A stretch of DNA of 64,000 bases from Clostridium estertheticum subsp. estertheticum (GCF_001877035.1 NZ_CP015756.1:363001-427000), one strand, 5' to 3'. Numbered from the stretch's first letter, positions 33,445 through 41,994 are shown. Notes: generated by a model from the letters alone, not told the origin. Translations and numbers: made by a program.

Positions 33445-34386
33445 ATGCTGTATATTATTTTAGCTATTATAGGGGGTTATTTTGCATTTCGCTATCTTTC
33501 AATCCTATATGCGTTTCGTGAGATAACAAAAGATATACGGGAAATACAAAAAGACCTTACACAAAACCAAATTCTTCATTTGCCGATACCGAATAGGGAT
33601 TTAGAGAAGGTCTTGTGTTCCTTTAATTATACTTTAGAGGGAATCAGAAAAGAACGGCAGAATTATGAAAAAAGAGAAAAAGGGTTCCAGAAGCAAATAG
33701 AAAATATCAGTCACGACTTACGGACTCCTTTAACTGTAATTCTGGGTTATTTAAAACTTATCAAAAAAACGGATAAAGAACTTAACATGGACAAAGAACT
33801 GGCAGAAGCGTTAGAAATTATCGAGCATAAAGCGGAAACCATGAAAATATTGGTAGCTCAATTTTATGATTTTTCACGCTTAAATGCAGGAGATTTTGGA
33901 TTGACACTGAATAATGTGGATATTTCCAGAACTTTAAAGGAATCGCTTATGGGTAACTACCAAATATTGGAGCGATCGCATTTAGCAATAGAGGTTAATA
34001 TACCAGAACACCCGATATGGGTAATGGCGGAAGATTCTGCACTAGTAAGAATATTTCTTAATTTATTACAAAATGCTGGTAGATATGCCGATAGTTTTCT
34101 AAGAATCTCAATGAAAGAAGATGACGAAAATGTATTAATTTCATTCATCAATGATACAAATATGCTTTCTGAAGATGATATTCCACATTTATTTAATAGA
34201 TTTTATATGCAGGATAGTTCCCGAAATCAAGGCGGTACAGGATTAGGGTTGACAGTTGCAAAATTGCTGGCAGAAGAAATGGGAGGAATATTGGAAGTTA
34301 GTATTGTTGATAAAGAATCGTTAAACTCTGAAAAGTATAAATTTACTATTTGCTTTAAATTGTGCATAAAAGTAATAAAAAAATGA
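33445..34386 (+). CDS. Sensor histidine kinase, cassette 1
   Basis: A 313-aa kinase. ATG 33445 is chosen because AGGAGGAG lies just upstream. One N-terminal membrane segment (MLYIILAIIGGYFAFRYLSI), almost no outside domain, then the HisKA helix with ISHDLRTPLTVILGYL (phospho-His about residue 90), N box LLQNAGRYAD, and ATP-lid GGTGLGLTVAKLLAEEMGG. The lack of an outer sensor domain suggests it senses through its membrane part or through the ABC permease, as in BceS-like kinases. It is the partner of the regulator at 30907. Confidence 0.9.
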   Translation: MLYIILAIIGGYFAFRYLSILYAFREITKDIREIQKDLTQNQILHLPIPNRDLEKVLCSFNYTLEGIRKERQNYEKREKGFQKQIENISHDLRTPLTVILGYLKLIKKTDKELNMDKELAEALEIIEHKAETMKILVAQFYDFSRLNAGDFGLTLNNVDISRTLKESLMGNYQILERSHLAIEVNIPEHPIWVMAEDSALVRIFLNLLQNAGRYADSFLRISMKEDDENVLISFINDTNMLSEDDIPHLFNRFYMQDSSRNQGGTGLGLTVAKLLAEEMGGILEVSIVDKESLNSEKYKFTICFKLCIKVIKK

Positions 34387-34450
34387 GGAGGAAACAATGA
34401 AAAATTGTCCTTATTTCTAACTATAAAATCCATAGTCTTAGGATTACATA

Positions 34451-34500
34451 TGGCAACCAAAGTGGTGAACTTTGACTCTGAAACGGAAAATATAAAGCTA
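34451..34500 (+). pseudogene. Fragment of an internal tmRNA sequence
   Basis: TGGTGAAC followed by TTTGAC and CTGAAACGGAAAATATAAAG then CTACTAA matches the internal tmRNA stretch at about 2576-2637 with few changes. It does not come from the 3' end that serves as integration target, so an old partial ssrA copy must have been brought in or left behind. Nothing indicates it is functional. Confidence 0.8.
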
Positions 34501-34560
34501 CTAATGATAAGTTTCCTAAAGGCATGTTGAATGTGTTGACAGAGCAGATTTATAGTATTT

Positions 34561-34599
34561 TATAAATTCCCCCAAACTTATAGTTCGGGGGAATTTATA
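34561..34599. terminator. Intrinsic terminator after cassette 1
   Basis: TATAAATTCCCCC pairs with GGGGGAATTTATA over a 13-base loop (AAACTTATAGTTC); readthrough either way would be stopped. Confidence 0.85.
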
Positions 34600-34635
34600 T
34601 TTAGTGGAAATATTTTATTTTTTTGATAAATTTTA

Positions 34636-34685
34636 TTGACAGATAAACTACTAGGCGGTACAATATAGATAAACTACTAGGTGGT
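34636..34685 (+). promoter_or_regulatory. padR promoter with tandem operators
   Basis: TTGACA (34636-34641) and TACAAT (34659-34664) are 17 bases apart. GATAAACTACTAGGCGGT (34642-34659) and GATAAACTACTAGGTGGT (34668-34685) are near-identical direct repeats 26 bases apart, one between the promoter boxes and one at the transcription start. This fits autorepression by the PadR protein encoded just downstream. Confidence 0.85.
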
Positions 34686-34694
34686 GAAAGGTAG

Positions 34695-35027
34695 GTGAAT
34701 AATGTGGTAGATCGTTCACAATTAATGCGTGGAACATTAGAGGGTTGTATAGTTAAGATAATAAATGGGGAAGAAACATATGGATATGAAATAGTATCAC
34801 GATTACAAGATTATGGATTTGAGGATGTAAAAGAAGGGTCAACTTATCCTATTCTATTACGACTTGAAAAAAAGAAAATAATTTCATCTATTTATAAGGA
34901 GTCTCCCCTAGGACCAAAGAGAAAATATTATTTTTTAACTGATATTGGAAAAGAGTTTTTAAAAGAATTTGAAATTGTATGGAATGATGTAAAGAGGTCT
35001 GTGGATCAAATAATGAAGGGAGAATGA
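34695..35027 (+). CDS. PadR-family transcriptional regulator
   Basis: A 110-aa winged-helix regulator: LMRGTLEGCIVKIINGEETYG then YEIVSRLQDYG, the PadR signature GSTYPILLRLEKKKII (about residues 48-63), and SPLGPKRKYYFLTDIGKEFL. GTG start at 34695 after AAAGGTAGG. It probably binds the tandem repeats in its own promoter, and the membrane protein gene four bases downstream is likely its only other target. PadR proteins paired with such membrane proteins respond to cell-envelope stress or drugs. Confidence 0.92.
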   Translation: MNNVVDRSQLMRGTLEGCIVKIINGEETYGYEIVSRLQDYGFEDVKEGSTYPILLRLEKKKIISSIYKESPLGPKRKYYFLTDIGKEFLKEFEIVWNDVKRSVDQIMKGE

Positions 35028-35031
35028 GAAT

Positions 35032-35715
35032 ATGACTCAAAATGAAGTAATCTTGTTAAAAGAAGAAAATGAAAAGCAGTCAAGAGAGTTAAGGGAAGAT
35101 GATGAGCGAAACATTAAAAATATTATGAAAAGTATGAGTATGTTTAAGGTTAATTCATATGATGCACAAGTAATTCAAAGGGATTTGATAGGAATGGCAC
35201 AAGAATTGAAATTAAGAAATTCCAGCTTACAAGAGGCTATAGGGGATGATGTGAAAGGGTTTACTAATGAGATTATCAATAACAGTAGTGGACCATGTAA
35301 AAGAGAAATTTTACTAAATCTTTTGCTTAAACTATCTGGATATTTTTTTGCTTGGTTTACTGGATTGTCATTTGTAGCCTATGGAGGATTATCATGGGAA
35401 GCAAATCCAATTATATATTTTTATTATATTGGTGCGGTATTAATTATATTTGTAACAGAAGGGATGATAACTCCATTATTTATTACTGAAAAAGGGCTTA
35501 AGAAGAAATTATCCTCAGTCTTTTCAACATTGCTATTTGTAATTTTTTCGACTATTATATATTTTCTAAATGATAATCAGTATACTATAGAAATCAACGC
35601 CGGATATATAATTTTGATATCCGCAATAATGTATTTAATTGTAAAATATTTGAATGTAATAAATATTAATAGATTAGCCAAAGGCAAAAAAAATTACATT
35701 GATGATTTAAAATAG
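35032..35715 (+). CDS. Membrane protein paired with PadR regulator
   Basis: A 227-aa protein: a charged helical N-terminal 95 residues (MFKVNSYDAQVIQRDLIGMA) followed by four membrane segments (FAWFTGLSFVAYGGL; IYFYYIGAVLIIFVTEG; VFSTLLFVIFSTIIYFL; AGYIILISAIMYLIV). The N-terminal pattern resembles the DUF1048/DUF1129-type proteins often found after padR. Function unknown. It follows padR by four bases. Confidence 0.75.
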   Translation: MTQNEVILLKEENEKQSRELREDDERNIKNIMKSMSMFKVNSYDAQVIQRDLIGMAQELKLRNSSLQEAIGDDVKGFTNEIINNSSGPCKREILLNLLLKLSGYFFAWFTGLSFVAYGGLSWEANPIIYFYYIGAVLIIFVTEGMITPLFITEKGLKKKLSSVFSTLLFVIFSTIIYFLNDNQYTIEINAGYIILISAIMYLIVKYLNVININRLAKGKKNYIDDLK

Positions 35716-35734
35716 ATCAATACTCACTATACCT

Positions 35735-35796
35735 AAAAAACAAAAAGTTTGATACAATGGAAAACCCTTAAATTCAAGGGCTTTTGTTGTTTTTTG
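35735..35796 (+). repeat. Repeat of the post-ssrA terminator block
   Basis: AAAGTTTGATACAATGGAAA and AACCCTTAAATTCAAGGG then CTTTTGTTGTTTTTTGG repeats the block at 30518-30570. The two copies bracket a 5.2-kb stretch with cassette 1 and the padR pair. It probably also terminates the padR operon. The remaining sequence to 35935 is AT-rich without a gene. Confidence 0.75.
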
Positions 35797-35935
35797 GATA
35801 AAATAGAGTGGAATTTTCAGAGCTTTGGGTTATGTATTTTTATATTTTATTGAATTTTTTAATTTAGATAATTAATTTATAAATTAATATATTTAATATT
35901 TAAATAAGAAAAAATAAAAATATTTAATATTAATA

Positions 35936-35964
35936 TTGAATTTATTAAAAAATGGTAGTATAAT
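35936..35964 (+). promoter_or_regulatory. Promoter of DUF2089 operon
   Basis: TTGAAT (35936-35941) and TATAAT (35959-35964) with a 17-base spacer. It overlaps a possible earlier TTG start, which supports the later ATG for the first gene. Confidence 0.7.
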
Positions 35965-35980
35965 AAAATTATGGAGAGTG

Positions 35981-36352
35981 ATGATTAGTATGGCATACAA
36001 AATAATAACTCAGTGCCCGGTATGTTCGTCCAAACTTACTGTTACAAAACTAAAATGTAAAAAGTGCGACACTGTTATTGAAAATGAGTTTGAATTATCT
36101 AAGTTCTCTTATTTAACTATGGAACAGCTAAGTTTTGTTGAGGTTTTTATAAAATGCCGAGGTAATATTAAAGATGTTGAAAAAGAACTAGGAATATCTT
36201 ATCCTACAGTTCGAGGTAAGCTGGAGGATCTAATTGCATCATTGGGATATACACAAATTAAAGAAAAAGAGGATAACAGTGCTGATGTGATTGATAGGCT
36301 TGAAAAGGGAGAAATTACAGCCGAGCAAGCATTAAATTTATTAAGAAAATAG
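35981..36352 (+). CDS. DUF2089 family protein
   Basis: A 123-aa protein with an N-terminal zinc ribbon (QCPVCSSKLTVTKLKCKKCD) and a helix-turn-helix-like part (MEQLSFVEVFIKCRGNIKD, then ELGISYPTVRGKLEDLI), the known DUF2089 layout, plus a C-terminal SHOCT-like helix (LEKGEITAEQALNLL). It probably binds DNA and controls the two genes behind it. Start 35981 is chosen since GGAG lies close; ATG 35990 is possible. Confidence 0.85.
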   Translation: MISMAYKIITQCPVCSSKLTVTKLKCKKCDTVIENEFELSKFSYLTMEQLSFVEVFIKCRGNIKDVEKELGISYPTVRGKLEDLIASLGYTQIKEKEDNSADVIDRLEKGEITAEQALNLLRK

Positions 36353-36374
36353 TATTTGAAGGAGTTGTATTATA

Positions 36375-36746
36375 ATGAATGAAGAGGTAATGAGAGTATT
36401 AAAAATGCTAGAAGAGGGAAAAATTGATTCGCAAAAATCCGGGGAGTTAATAGAAGTTTTAAACGCAACAAAAAAAATTGTTCCAGTTACTGCGAACAAT
36501 GCAGATAAAACACTTAAAATTAAGGTCAACTCATCAACTGGAGATAACGTAAATGTAAATATACCTGTAAAGTTTATAAAAACTTTAGGAAGTGCTATTA
36601 AGAGAATACCTAAGGTAGAAGGAGTAGAAGGCATTGAGGACATAGATATACAGGCTATTCTTCAAGCTGTAGGCGAGGGATTAGATGGAAAGATTGTAGA
36701 TGTGAAAAGTGAAAAGGGAGACATTGTAGAAATTGTAGTTGAGTAG
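36375..36746 (+). CDS. SHOCT-like domain protein
   Basis: A 123-aa protein beginning with the SHOCT-like helix pair (RVLKMLEEGKIDSQKSGELI) found in YvlB/LiaX-type envelope-stress proteins, then a beta-rich segment TLKIKVNSSTGDNVNVNIPV and the GDIVEIVVE end. No signal peptide. It follows DUF2089 by 22 bases in an evident operon; such DUF2089-SHOCT operons are common in clostridia with role unknown. Confidence 0.75.
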   Translation: MNEEVMRVLKMLEEGKIDSQKSGELIEVLNATKKIVPVTANNADKTLKIKVNSSTGDNVNVNIPVKFIKTLGSAIKRIPKVEGVEGIEDIDIQAILQAVGEGLDGKIVDVKSEKGDIVEIVVE

Positions 36747-36770
36747 CAGCACCGGAGGTGACTATTATCT

Positions 36771-37031
36771 ATGAGAATTTATATAAGAGAAAAAACAGGC
36801 AGGAAGTTTAATATTCCTGTGCCCCTAAGTATTGCAGGTGCTGCTTGCAAAATAGCTAATTTTGTATTCAAGAGGGTAGATAAGCATATTGATGCTCAGA
36901 CAAAAGAAATACTAGATTGTATAGATTTCAATGAACTTGCAAAAAGCTTGAGGTATTTGAAAGGATACAAGGGACTTAAACTGGTGGAGGTAAAATCACA
37001 GCAAGGCGATGAGGTAACTATAATTCTGTAG
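36771..37031 (+). CDS. Small protein related to preceding SHOCT-like protein
   Basis: An 86-aa protein with the same beta-rich plan as the C-terminal half of its upstream neighbour: FNIPVPLSIAGAACKI compares with VNIPVKFIKTLGSAIK, and KLVEVKSQQGDEVTIIL with KIVDVKSEKGDIVEIVV. It lacks the N-terminal helix pair. Likely a duplicated partner; cotranscribed, with GGAGGTG upstream. Confidence 0.75.
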   Translation: MRIYIREKTGRKFNIPVPLSIAGAACKIANFVFKRVDKHIDAQTKEILDCIDFNELAKSLRYLKGYKGLKLVEVKSQQGDEVTIIL

Positions 37032-37090
37032 TCTAATTTTTAGTAAAAGAAACTTTGAAGTAAAAAGTTTCAAAATTATAGTTATTGGAC

Positions 37091-37130
37091 AGTAAAACCC
37101 ACAACAATAGTAGTGGGTTTTCTTATGCAT
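37091..37130 (+). terminator. Terminator resembling the tmRNA terminator
   Basis: AGTAAAACCCACAACAATAG then TAGTGGGTTTTCTTATG ends the DUF2089 operon. The AGTAAAACCCACAAC start is identical to that at 58738, which suggests another ssrA-type scar whose attachment core is lost. Confidence 0.75.
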
Positions 37131-37226
37131 TAATTTAATCAGATCAGTGTGATGGGGTCTGGACAGCTAACTAAAGTAAGCAAAATAAAAACACAAAAGG
37201 ATTACAAATAAAAAAATAAAATTATC

Positions 37227-37303
37227 TTGAATTTATAAAGAAGTATGATATAATATGAATATTACTAGCTACCATACAAGTATGATAGCATGGTAGGATG
37301 GTA
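37227..37303 (+). promoter_or_regulatory. Hexuronate regulon promoter and operators (uxuB side)
   Basis: TTGAAT (37227-37232), 16-base spacer, TATAAT (37249-37254), then TACCATACAAGTATGATA (37270-37287) and GCATGGTAGGATGGTA. The TACCATAC palindrome recurs before gntR and before the zinc dehydrogenase gene, so all three are probably bound by the GntR protein at 42027. Confidence 0.8.
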
Positions 37304-37335
37304 ATCAAGGGGAAGAAGATAATTAGGGTATTTAT

Positions 37336-37440
37336 AATGCACTACCTGATTTGGCGGAAAAGATTATTATAGAGCATTTTATGATGGTTAACTTTGATAA
37401 AGATCAATTAAAACAATACTATTTAGGTTATTTTAAGTAG
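37336..37440 (+). pseudogene. gntR 3' remnant
   Basis: The 34 codons read PDLAEKIIIEHFMMVNFDKD then QLKQYYLGYFK and stop, nearly identical to the last 32 residues of the intact GntR at 42027. Only the end of the gene is left. It lies just inside the uxu promoter's transcript, indicating deletion of an earlier copy. Confidence 0.85.
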
Positions 37441-37496
37441 AAGGTAATTTTTAGCGTGAAATTGTTTTTATAATTATTGTGTAAACGGTACCAAAT

Positions 37497-37675
37497 AATG
37501 GTTCCTTGGATATTACAGATATTGTAAAAGTGCTCTATGAGATTGGTTTTATAGGATATATAGGCCAGATCATGGAAGACACATTTAGAATGAGTAGTGT
37601 AGACCAGGTTATGGGCTTTATGACATGAGAGATATGTATATCCGGAGACTATGGGATATGATTGAGGGAGCTTAA
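37497..37675 (+). pseudogene. uxuA 3' remnant
   Basis: GSLDITDIVKVLYEIGFIGY is followed after a frameshift by RPDHGRH and GYGLYD and MYIRRLWDMIEGA, which matches the last 60 residues of mannonate dehydratase (compare VIRPDHGR and PGYGLYDR in the intact UxuA at 44162). Frameshifts and the missing 5' part make it non-functional. With the gntR remnant it records an older uxu locus replaced by the present one. Confidence 0.85.
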
Positions 37676-37707
37676 AAATAATAACTAATGAGGGGATGCA
37701 AATAGAA

Positions 37708-39321
37708 ATGAATGATATAAAGTTACAGCTAAATAAGTCAAGCATAAAGCAAAATGAATTATGGGAAAAAGCAGGTATTGAACTTCCAAACTTTGATATT
37801 AATAAGATGTCATCTTTAACAAGTGAGAATCCTACATGGGTACATTTTGGAGCAGGAAATATCTTTAGAGGATTTATTGCAGCATTACAACAAACGTTAT
37901 TAAATAATGGCAATGCGGATACAGGTATTGTGGCAGTGGAAGGTTATGATTATGAAATTATAGACAAAATATATACTCCTTATGATAACTTAAGTTTGCT
38001 TGTAATTATGAAACCAGATGGCAGTTTAGATAAAAAAGTTATAGGAAGTATAAGTGAAAGTTTATCAGGAGACTATTTAAGGGAGAAAGACTGGAAAAGA
38101 CTACAAACTATATTTACAAAACCCTCTTTGAAAATGGTAAGTTTCACAATAACTGAAAAAGGGTATAGTTCTAAAAATATTTCAAAGGAAGATGTAGAAG
38201 ATGGCTTAAAACATCCAAGTAGTGTTATAGCTAAAGCTGCATCACTTATGCATGGAAGGTATAGAAATGGAGAGTTCCCAATCGCTCTTGTTAGTATGGA
38301 TAATTGTTCACATAATGGTGAAAAATTATCCAATGCAATAAATTATATTGTAGAAAAGTGGGTTAAAAATGGATTAGTTGAAAACGATTTTTTGAAGTAT
38401 ATTAATAACCCTAAGAAGGTATCCTTCCCATGGAGTATGATAGATAAAATTACACCAAGACCATCGGATAGTGTTAAAGAAACATTAAATAAGACTGGGT
38501 TTGAGAGCACTGATGTTGTGATCACAAAATGTAATACTTATATTGCACCTTTTGTTAATGCAGAAGGACCGCAATATCTAGTGATAGAAGAGAATTTTCC
38601 AAATGGTCGTATGCCTCTTGAGAAGGCTGGTGTATTTTTTACTGATAGACAAACTGTTGAAAGAGTAGAAAAAATGAAGGTTTGTACTTGCTTAAATCCA
38701 CTCCATACAACTCTTGCGATTTTTGGATGTTTACTTGGGTTTAATTTAATAGCCGATGAAATGAAAGACCCGTGTTTGAAGAAGTTAGTAGAGAAAATTG
38801 GATATGATGAGGGGATGCCAGTTGTTGTTGATCCTAAAATATTTAATCCAATAGATTTTATTAAAGAAGTAATTGAAGTAAGACTTCCAAATCCATATAT
38901 ACCAGATACACCACAAAGAATAGTATCAGATACTTCCCAAAAAATTGGAATTAGATTTGGCGAAACAATTAAATCTTATATGGAAAGAAAGGATTTGGAT
39001 CCTAAAGATCTTATTTATATTCCACTTGCTATCGCTGGCTGGTGTAGATACCTAATGGCAATGGACGACAATGGGAAGGAAATGGAATTGAGTTCAGATC
39101 CTTTATTAGAGACACTGAAAGATTATGTTTCTGAAATAAAATTAAATAATACAGAGGGAGTAGGTAATAAATTAAAACCAATATTATCAAACGAAGAAAT
39201 ATTTGGAGTAAATCTATATAATGTAGGACTTGGAGAAAAAGTAGAAAATTATTGCAATGAGATGATTACTGGCATTGGTGCGGTAAGATTAACACTTGAA
39301 AAGTATGTTAATTGCAAATAA
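37708..39321 (+). CDS. uxuB: D-mannonate oxidoreductase (fructuronate reductase)
   Basis: A 537-aa member of the long-chain mannitol dehydrogenase family that interconverts D-fructuronate and D-mannonate with NAD(H). N-terminal Rossmann domain (PTWVHFGAGNIFRGFIAALQ, about residues 45-65) and the family Lys/Asn/His region SMDNCSHNGEKLSNA (about 192-206); the later CTCLNPLHTTLAIFG holds a conserved His. ATG 37708 is used because GGGG immediately abuts ATG 37696. It belongs to the hexuronate regulon with uxuA and the transporter. Confidence 0.9.
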   Translation: MNDIKLQLNKSSIKQNELWEKAGIELPNFDINKMSSLTSENPTWVHFGAGNIFRGFIAALQQTLLNNGNADTGIVAVEGYDYEIIDKIYTPYDNLSLLVIMKPDGSLDKKVIGSISESLSGDYLREKDWKRLQTIFTKPSLKMVSFTITEKGYSSKNISKEDVEDGLKHPSSVIAKAASLMHGRYRNGEFPIALVSMDNCSHNGEKLSNAINYIVEKWVKNGLVENDFLKYINNPKKVSFPWSMIDKITPRPSDSVKETLNKTGFESTDVVITKCNTYIAPFVNAEGPQYLVIEENFPNGRMPLEKAGVFFTDRQTVERVEKMKVCTCLNPLHTTLAIFGCLLGFNLIADEMKDPCLKKLVEKIGYDEGMPVVVDPKIFNPIDFIKEVIEVRLPNPYIPDTPQRIVSDTSQKIGIRFGETIKSYMERKDLDPKDLIYIPLAIAGWCRYLMAMDDNGKEMELSSDPLLETLKDYVSEIKLNNTEGVGNKLKPILSNEEIFGVNLYNVGLGEKVENYCNEMITGIGAVRLTLEKYVNCK

Positions 39322-39366
39322 GATCATACTAATAAAAATATACTAAAATGAAAAGAGGTTAATTAA

Positions 39367-40881
39367 ATGTCGAGAAAGGATAAAAAAGTCACCGTTAAAG
39401 TAGGTCTTGGTTATGGGTTAATTGATGCAATGGGTGGAGGAGCTTTTACAATTATCGGAGCTTTCTTACTGTTTTTTTATACAACCTTTGCAGGACTATC
39501 ACCACTTGAAGCAGCTTCTATTATTGCTATTGCTCGTCTTGTGGATGCTGTTTTTAGTTTGTGTGTAGGTAGTATAACAGATAACTTTTATAAGACTAAA
39601 TTAGGAAAAAAATTTGGAAGACGTCGCTTCTTTTTATTGATTGGTTCGCCTTTAATGGCTTTTTATGCAATACTATGGGTAACAGGTCAAGGCTACTGGT
39701 ATTATCTAGTATCATATTTATTATTTGAAATGATTGCTGCCATGGTATTGATTCCATTTGAAACTTTGCCATCTGAAATGACAAAGAAATTCAATGAGAG
39801 AACTATACTCTCAACATGTAGAATGTTTATTTCTGCGACAGGTACATTTTTAGCAACTTTTATTCCTGGAATATTAATTAAGCATTTTGGTCAAAACAAT
39901 CCATATGCGTATTTTTTTAATGGATGCATTTTTGCTGTAGTATATGCTATTTGTATATTTATATCTTATAAATCTACATGGGAAAGAGAACTTTCACCTG
40001 CTATGGAAAGAGAATTATTAGATAAAACAAAAGCTGGACATAAAACGATTATTCAGCATATACAAACTATTGTTCAGATAATTAAAGATTATGCATCTAC
40101 TTTAAAGATTAGGGCTTTTAGAAAACATTTAATGATTTATTTGTTATCATTTACTGCTAAAGATACATTTAATGCTGTATTCGTATTTTTCTGTGTTTAC
40201 GACTTAAAGGTTACAGCTTCACTTGCTGCCAATTTGCTTTCACTTAGTGTTGTTGGTATACCTATGACTATCTTTGCAGGATTTTTGATGATTAAGATAG
40301 GACCAAGTAGTTTATTTAAAATATCTTATTCTATTATGATTGTATGTTTACTAGGCTTTTATGCTGTTTATATACTTGATCCGGGATCTAAGGTTGCTCT
40401 TTTATTTGCAATTGCAGGCGTTTATCAAATAGGTAGAAGTATACTTGAATTTACTCCGTGGAATGTATTTCCATTTATTCCGGATGTGGATGAAATGGTA
40501 TTTAGAAAAAGACGAGAAGGACTTTTTGCTGCTGTTATGACTTTCACTAGGAAGAGTAGTGTAGCAATTGCTACATTTGTTGTTGGACTTATACTGCAAT
40601 ATGGAGGATTTATTAAAGGGCGAGAAGTTCAACCACCTCAAGTAGTGGAAATTATTGCATACACAATGGTTATTGGATCTATCGGATTACTTGTAATTGC
40701 TCTACTATTTACTTTCACTTTCCATCTTAATAAACAAACACATCTCATTTTAGTAAAAGAAATTGAACGATTGAAAAATAATGGTTCAAAACTTGATGTT
40801 GATCCTAAAACAAAAGCGGTTGTTGAAGATCTTACTGGTTATAAATATGAAGATGTTTGGCAAGAAGTTAGTATGGAATAA
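39367..40881 (+). CDS. GPH-family sugar/hexuronide transporter
   Basis: A 504-aa membrane protein of the glycoside-pentoside-hexuronide:cation symporter family (MFS superfamily). Signs are GYGLIDAMGGGAFTIIGAFL, RLVDAVFSLCVGSITD, TKLGKKFGRRRFFLLIGSPL (the family's basic cytoplasmic loop) and IPFETLPSEMTKKFNERTIL. About twelve membrane segments and a cytoplasmic C-terminal tail. Between uxuB and the Ldh_2-family gene it is most likely the hexuronate or hexuronide importer of this operon. AAGAGG and ATG start. Confidence 0.88.
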   Translation: MSRKDKKVTVKVGLGYGLIDAMGGGAFTIIGAFLLFFYTTFAGLSPLEAASIIAIARLVDAVFSLCVGSITDNFYKTKLGKKFGRRRFFLLIGSPLMAFYAILWVTGQGYWYYLVSYLLFEMIAAMVLIPFETLPSEMTKKFNERTILSTCRMFISATGTFLATFIPGILIKHFGQNNPYAYFFNGCIFAVVYAICIFISYKSTWERELSPAMERELLDKTKAGHKTIIQHIQTIVQIIKDYASTLKIRAFRKHLMIYLLSFTAKDTFNAVFVFFCVYDLKVTASLAANLLSLSVVGIPMTIFAGFLMIKIGPSSLFKISYSIMIVCLLGFYAVYILDPGSKVALLFAIAGVYQIGRSILEFTPWNVFPFIPDVDEMVFRKRREGLFAAVMTFTRKSSVAIATFVVGLILQYGGFIKGREVQPPQVVEIIAYTMVIGSIGLLVIALLFTFTFHLNKQTHLILVKEIERLKNNGSKLDVDPKTKAVVEDLTGYKYEDVWQEVSME

Positions 40882-40928
40882 TAATATCAAATTAAAATAA
40901 AAAAATATAATAAGGAGAAGTGAAGATT

Positions 40929-41933
40929 ATGAGAATTCCATTTAAACAGATGAAGTCAGAAATTAAACGTGCGATGATAAAAGCAGGATTAACAGAAGAA
41001 CAGGCAGAAACTTGTGCTCGGGTTCACACGGAATCCAGCAGAGATGGTGTTTACTCACACGGACTTAACAGGGTACCAAGGTTTATTGACTATGTAAATA
41101 AAGGATGGGTTGATATTAAAGCAACCCCATCTTTAATTAAAAGCTGTGGTTGTATGGAAAATTATGATGGAAACATGGGAATAGGTATTTTAAATGCAAA
41201 GTTTGCTACCAATAGAGCAATTGAACTTGCTAAAGAACATAACATTGGAATTGTTGCGTTAAAGAACACAACTCACTGGATGCGTGGTGGTACATACGCA
41301 TGGGATGCAGTAGATAATGGTTTCTTATCAATTTGCTGGACAAATACAGAGTCTTGTATGCCTGCATGGGGAGCAAAAATTCCTTGTGTTGGTAACAATC
41401 CATTCTGTATTGGAATCCCTAGAAAAGACGGTAATATTGTACTGGATATGGCAATGTCACAGTATTCTTATGGTAAGTTGCAAGTAACAAGGTTAAAGAA
41501 TGAACAACTTCCATATGCAGGGGGGTTCGACAAAGAAGGGAAATTAACAAAAGATCCTGGTTCTATTGAAGAATCAATGAGAATTCTGCCAACAGGATAT
41601 TGGAAAGGTTCTGGCCTTGCTATTTTACTTGATATGGTAGCTGCGGTTCTTTCAAATGGTATGCCAACTAGTGAAATTGATAAAATAGGAAAGGGAAGTT
41701 GTGGTGGTTGCTCGCAGATTTTTATAGCTATTAATCCATACACTTTTGGAACAGAAGAACAAATTAATAATATTTTGGAAAGTACTATTAATCAACTGGG
41801 AGCTGCAGAACCTGTAAGTGAGGGTGGAAAAGTTTGTTACCCAGGTCAGCGTACTGCTAAAACACGTGAAGATAATGACAAAAATGGTATTGTTGCTGAT
41901 GAAACAATATGGAACGATATTTGTAACTTATAA
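40929..41933 (+). CDS. Malate/lactate dehydrogenase (Ldh_2) family, DlgD-like
   Basis: A 334-aa NAD(P)-dependent reductase of the Ldh_2 family, closest in my recall to 2,3-diketo-L-gulonate reductase (YiaK/DlgD). Motifs: HTESSRDGVYSHGLNRVPRF (substrate His), KNTTHWMRGGTYAWDAVDNG, NNPFCIGIPRKDGNIVLDMA and GYWKGSGLAILLDMVAAVLS. ATG 40929 is chosen because GGAG is only two bases from GTG 40920. It may reduce a keto-gulonate that then enters the fructuronate route through the dehydrogenase at 43090. Exact substrate is uncertain. Confidence 0.85.
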   Translation: MRIPFKQMKSEIKRAMIKAGLTEEQAETCARVHTESSRDGVYSHGLNRVPRFIDYVNKGWVDIKATPSLIKSCGCMENYDGNMGIGILNAKFATNRAIELAKEHNIGIVALKNTTHWMRGGTYAWDAVDNGFLSICWTNTESCMPAWGAKIPCVGNNPFCIGIPRKDGNIVLDMAMSQYSYGKLQVTRLKNEQLPYAGGFDKEGKLTKDPGSIEESMRILPTGYWKGSGLAILLDMVAAVLSNGMPTSEIDKIGKGSCGGCSQIFIAINPYTFGTEEQINNILESTINQLGAAEPVSEGGKVCYPGQRTAKTREDNDKNGIVADETIWNDICNL

Positions 41934-41947
41934 ATAATAAAGTTTAA

Positions 41948-41994
41948 ATAGGCCCCGTGATGGAAGTAATATCCACCATGGGGCCTATTTTGTT
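41948..41994. terminator. Terminator of the uxuB operon
   Basis: ATAGGCCCC..TGG pairs with CCA..GGGGCCTAT followed by TTTTG. It also faces the convergent gntR gene and may stop both. Confidence 0.9.

Noticed and set aside
37696-37708. uxuB start at 37696
   Set aside because: This ATG directly abuts the GGGG of the ribosome binding site; ATG 37708 has workable spacing.
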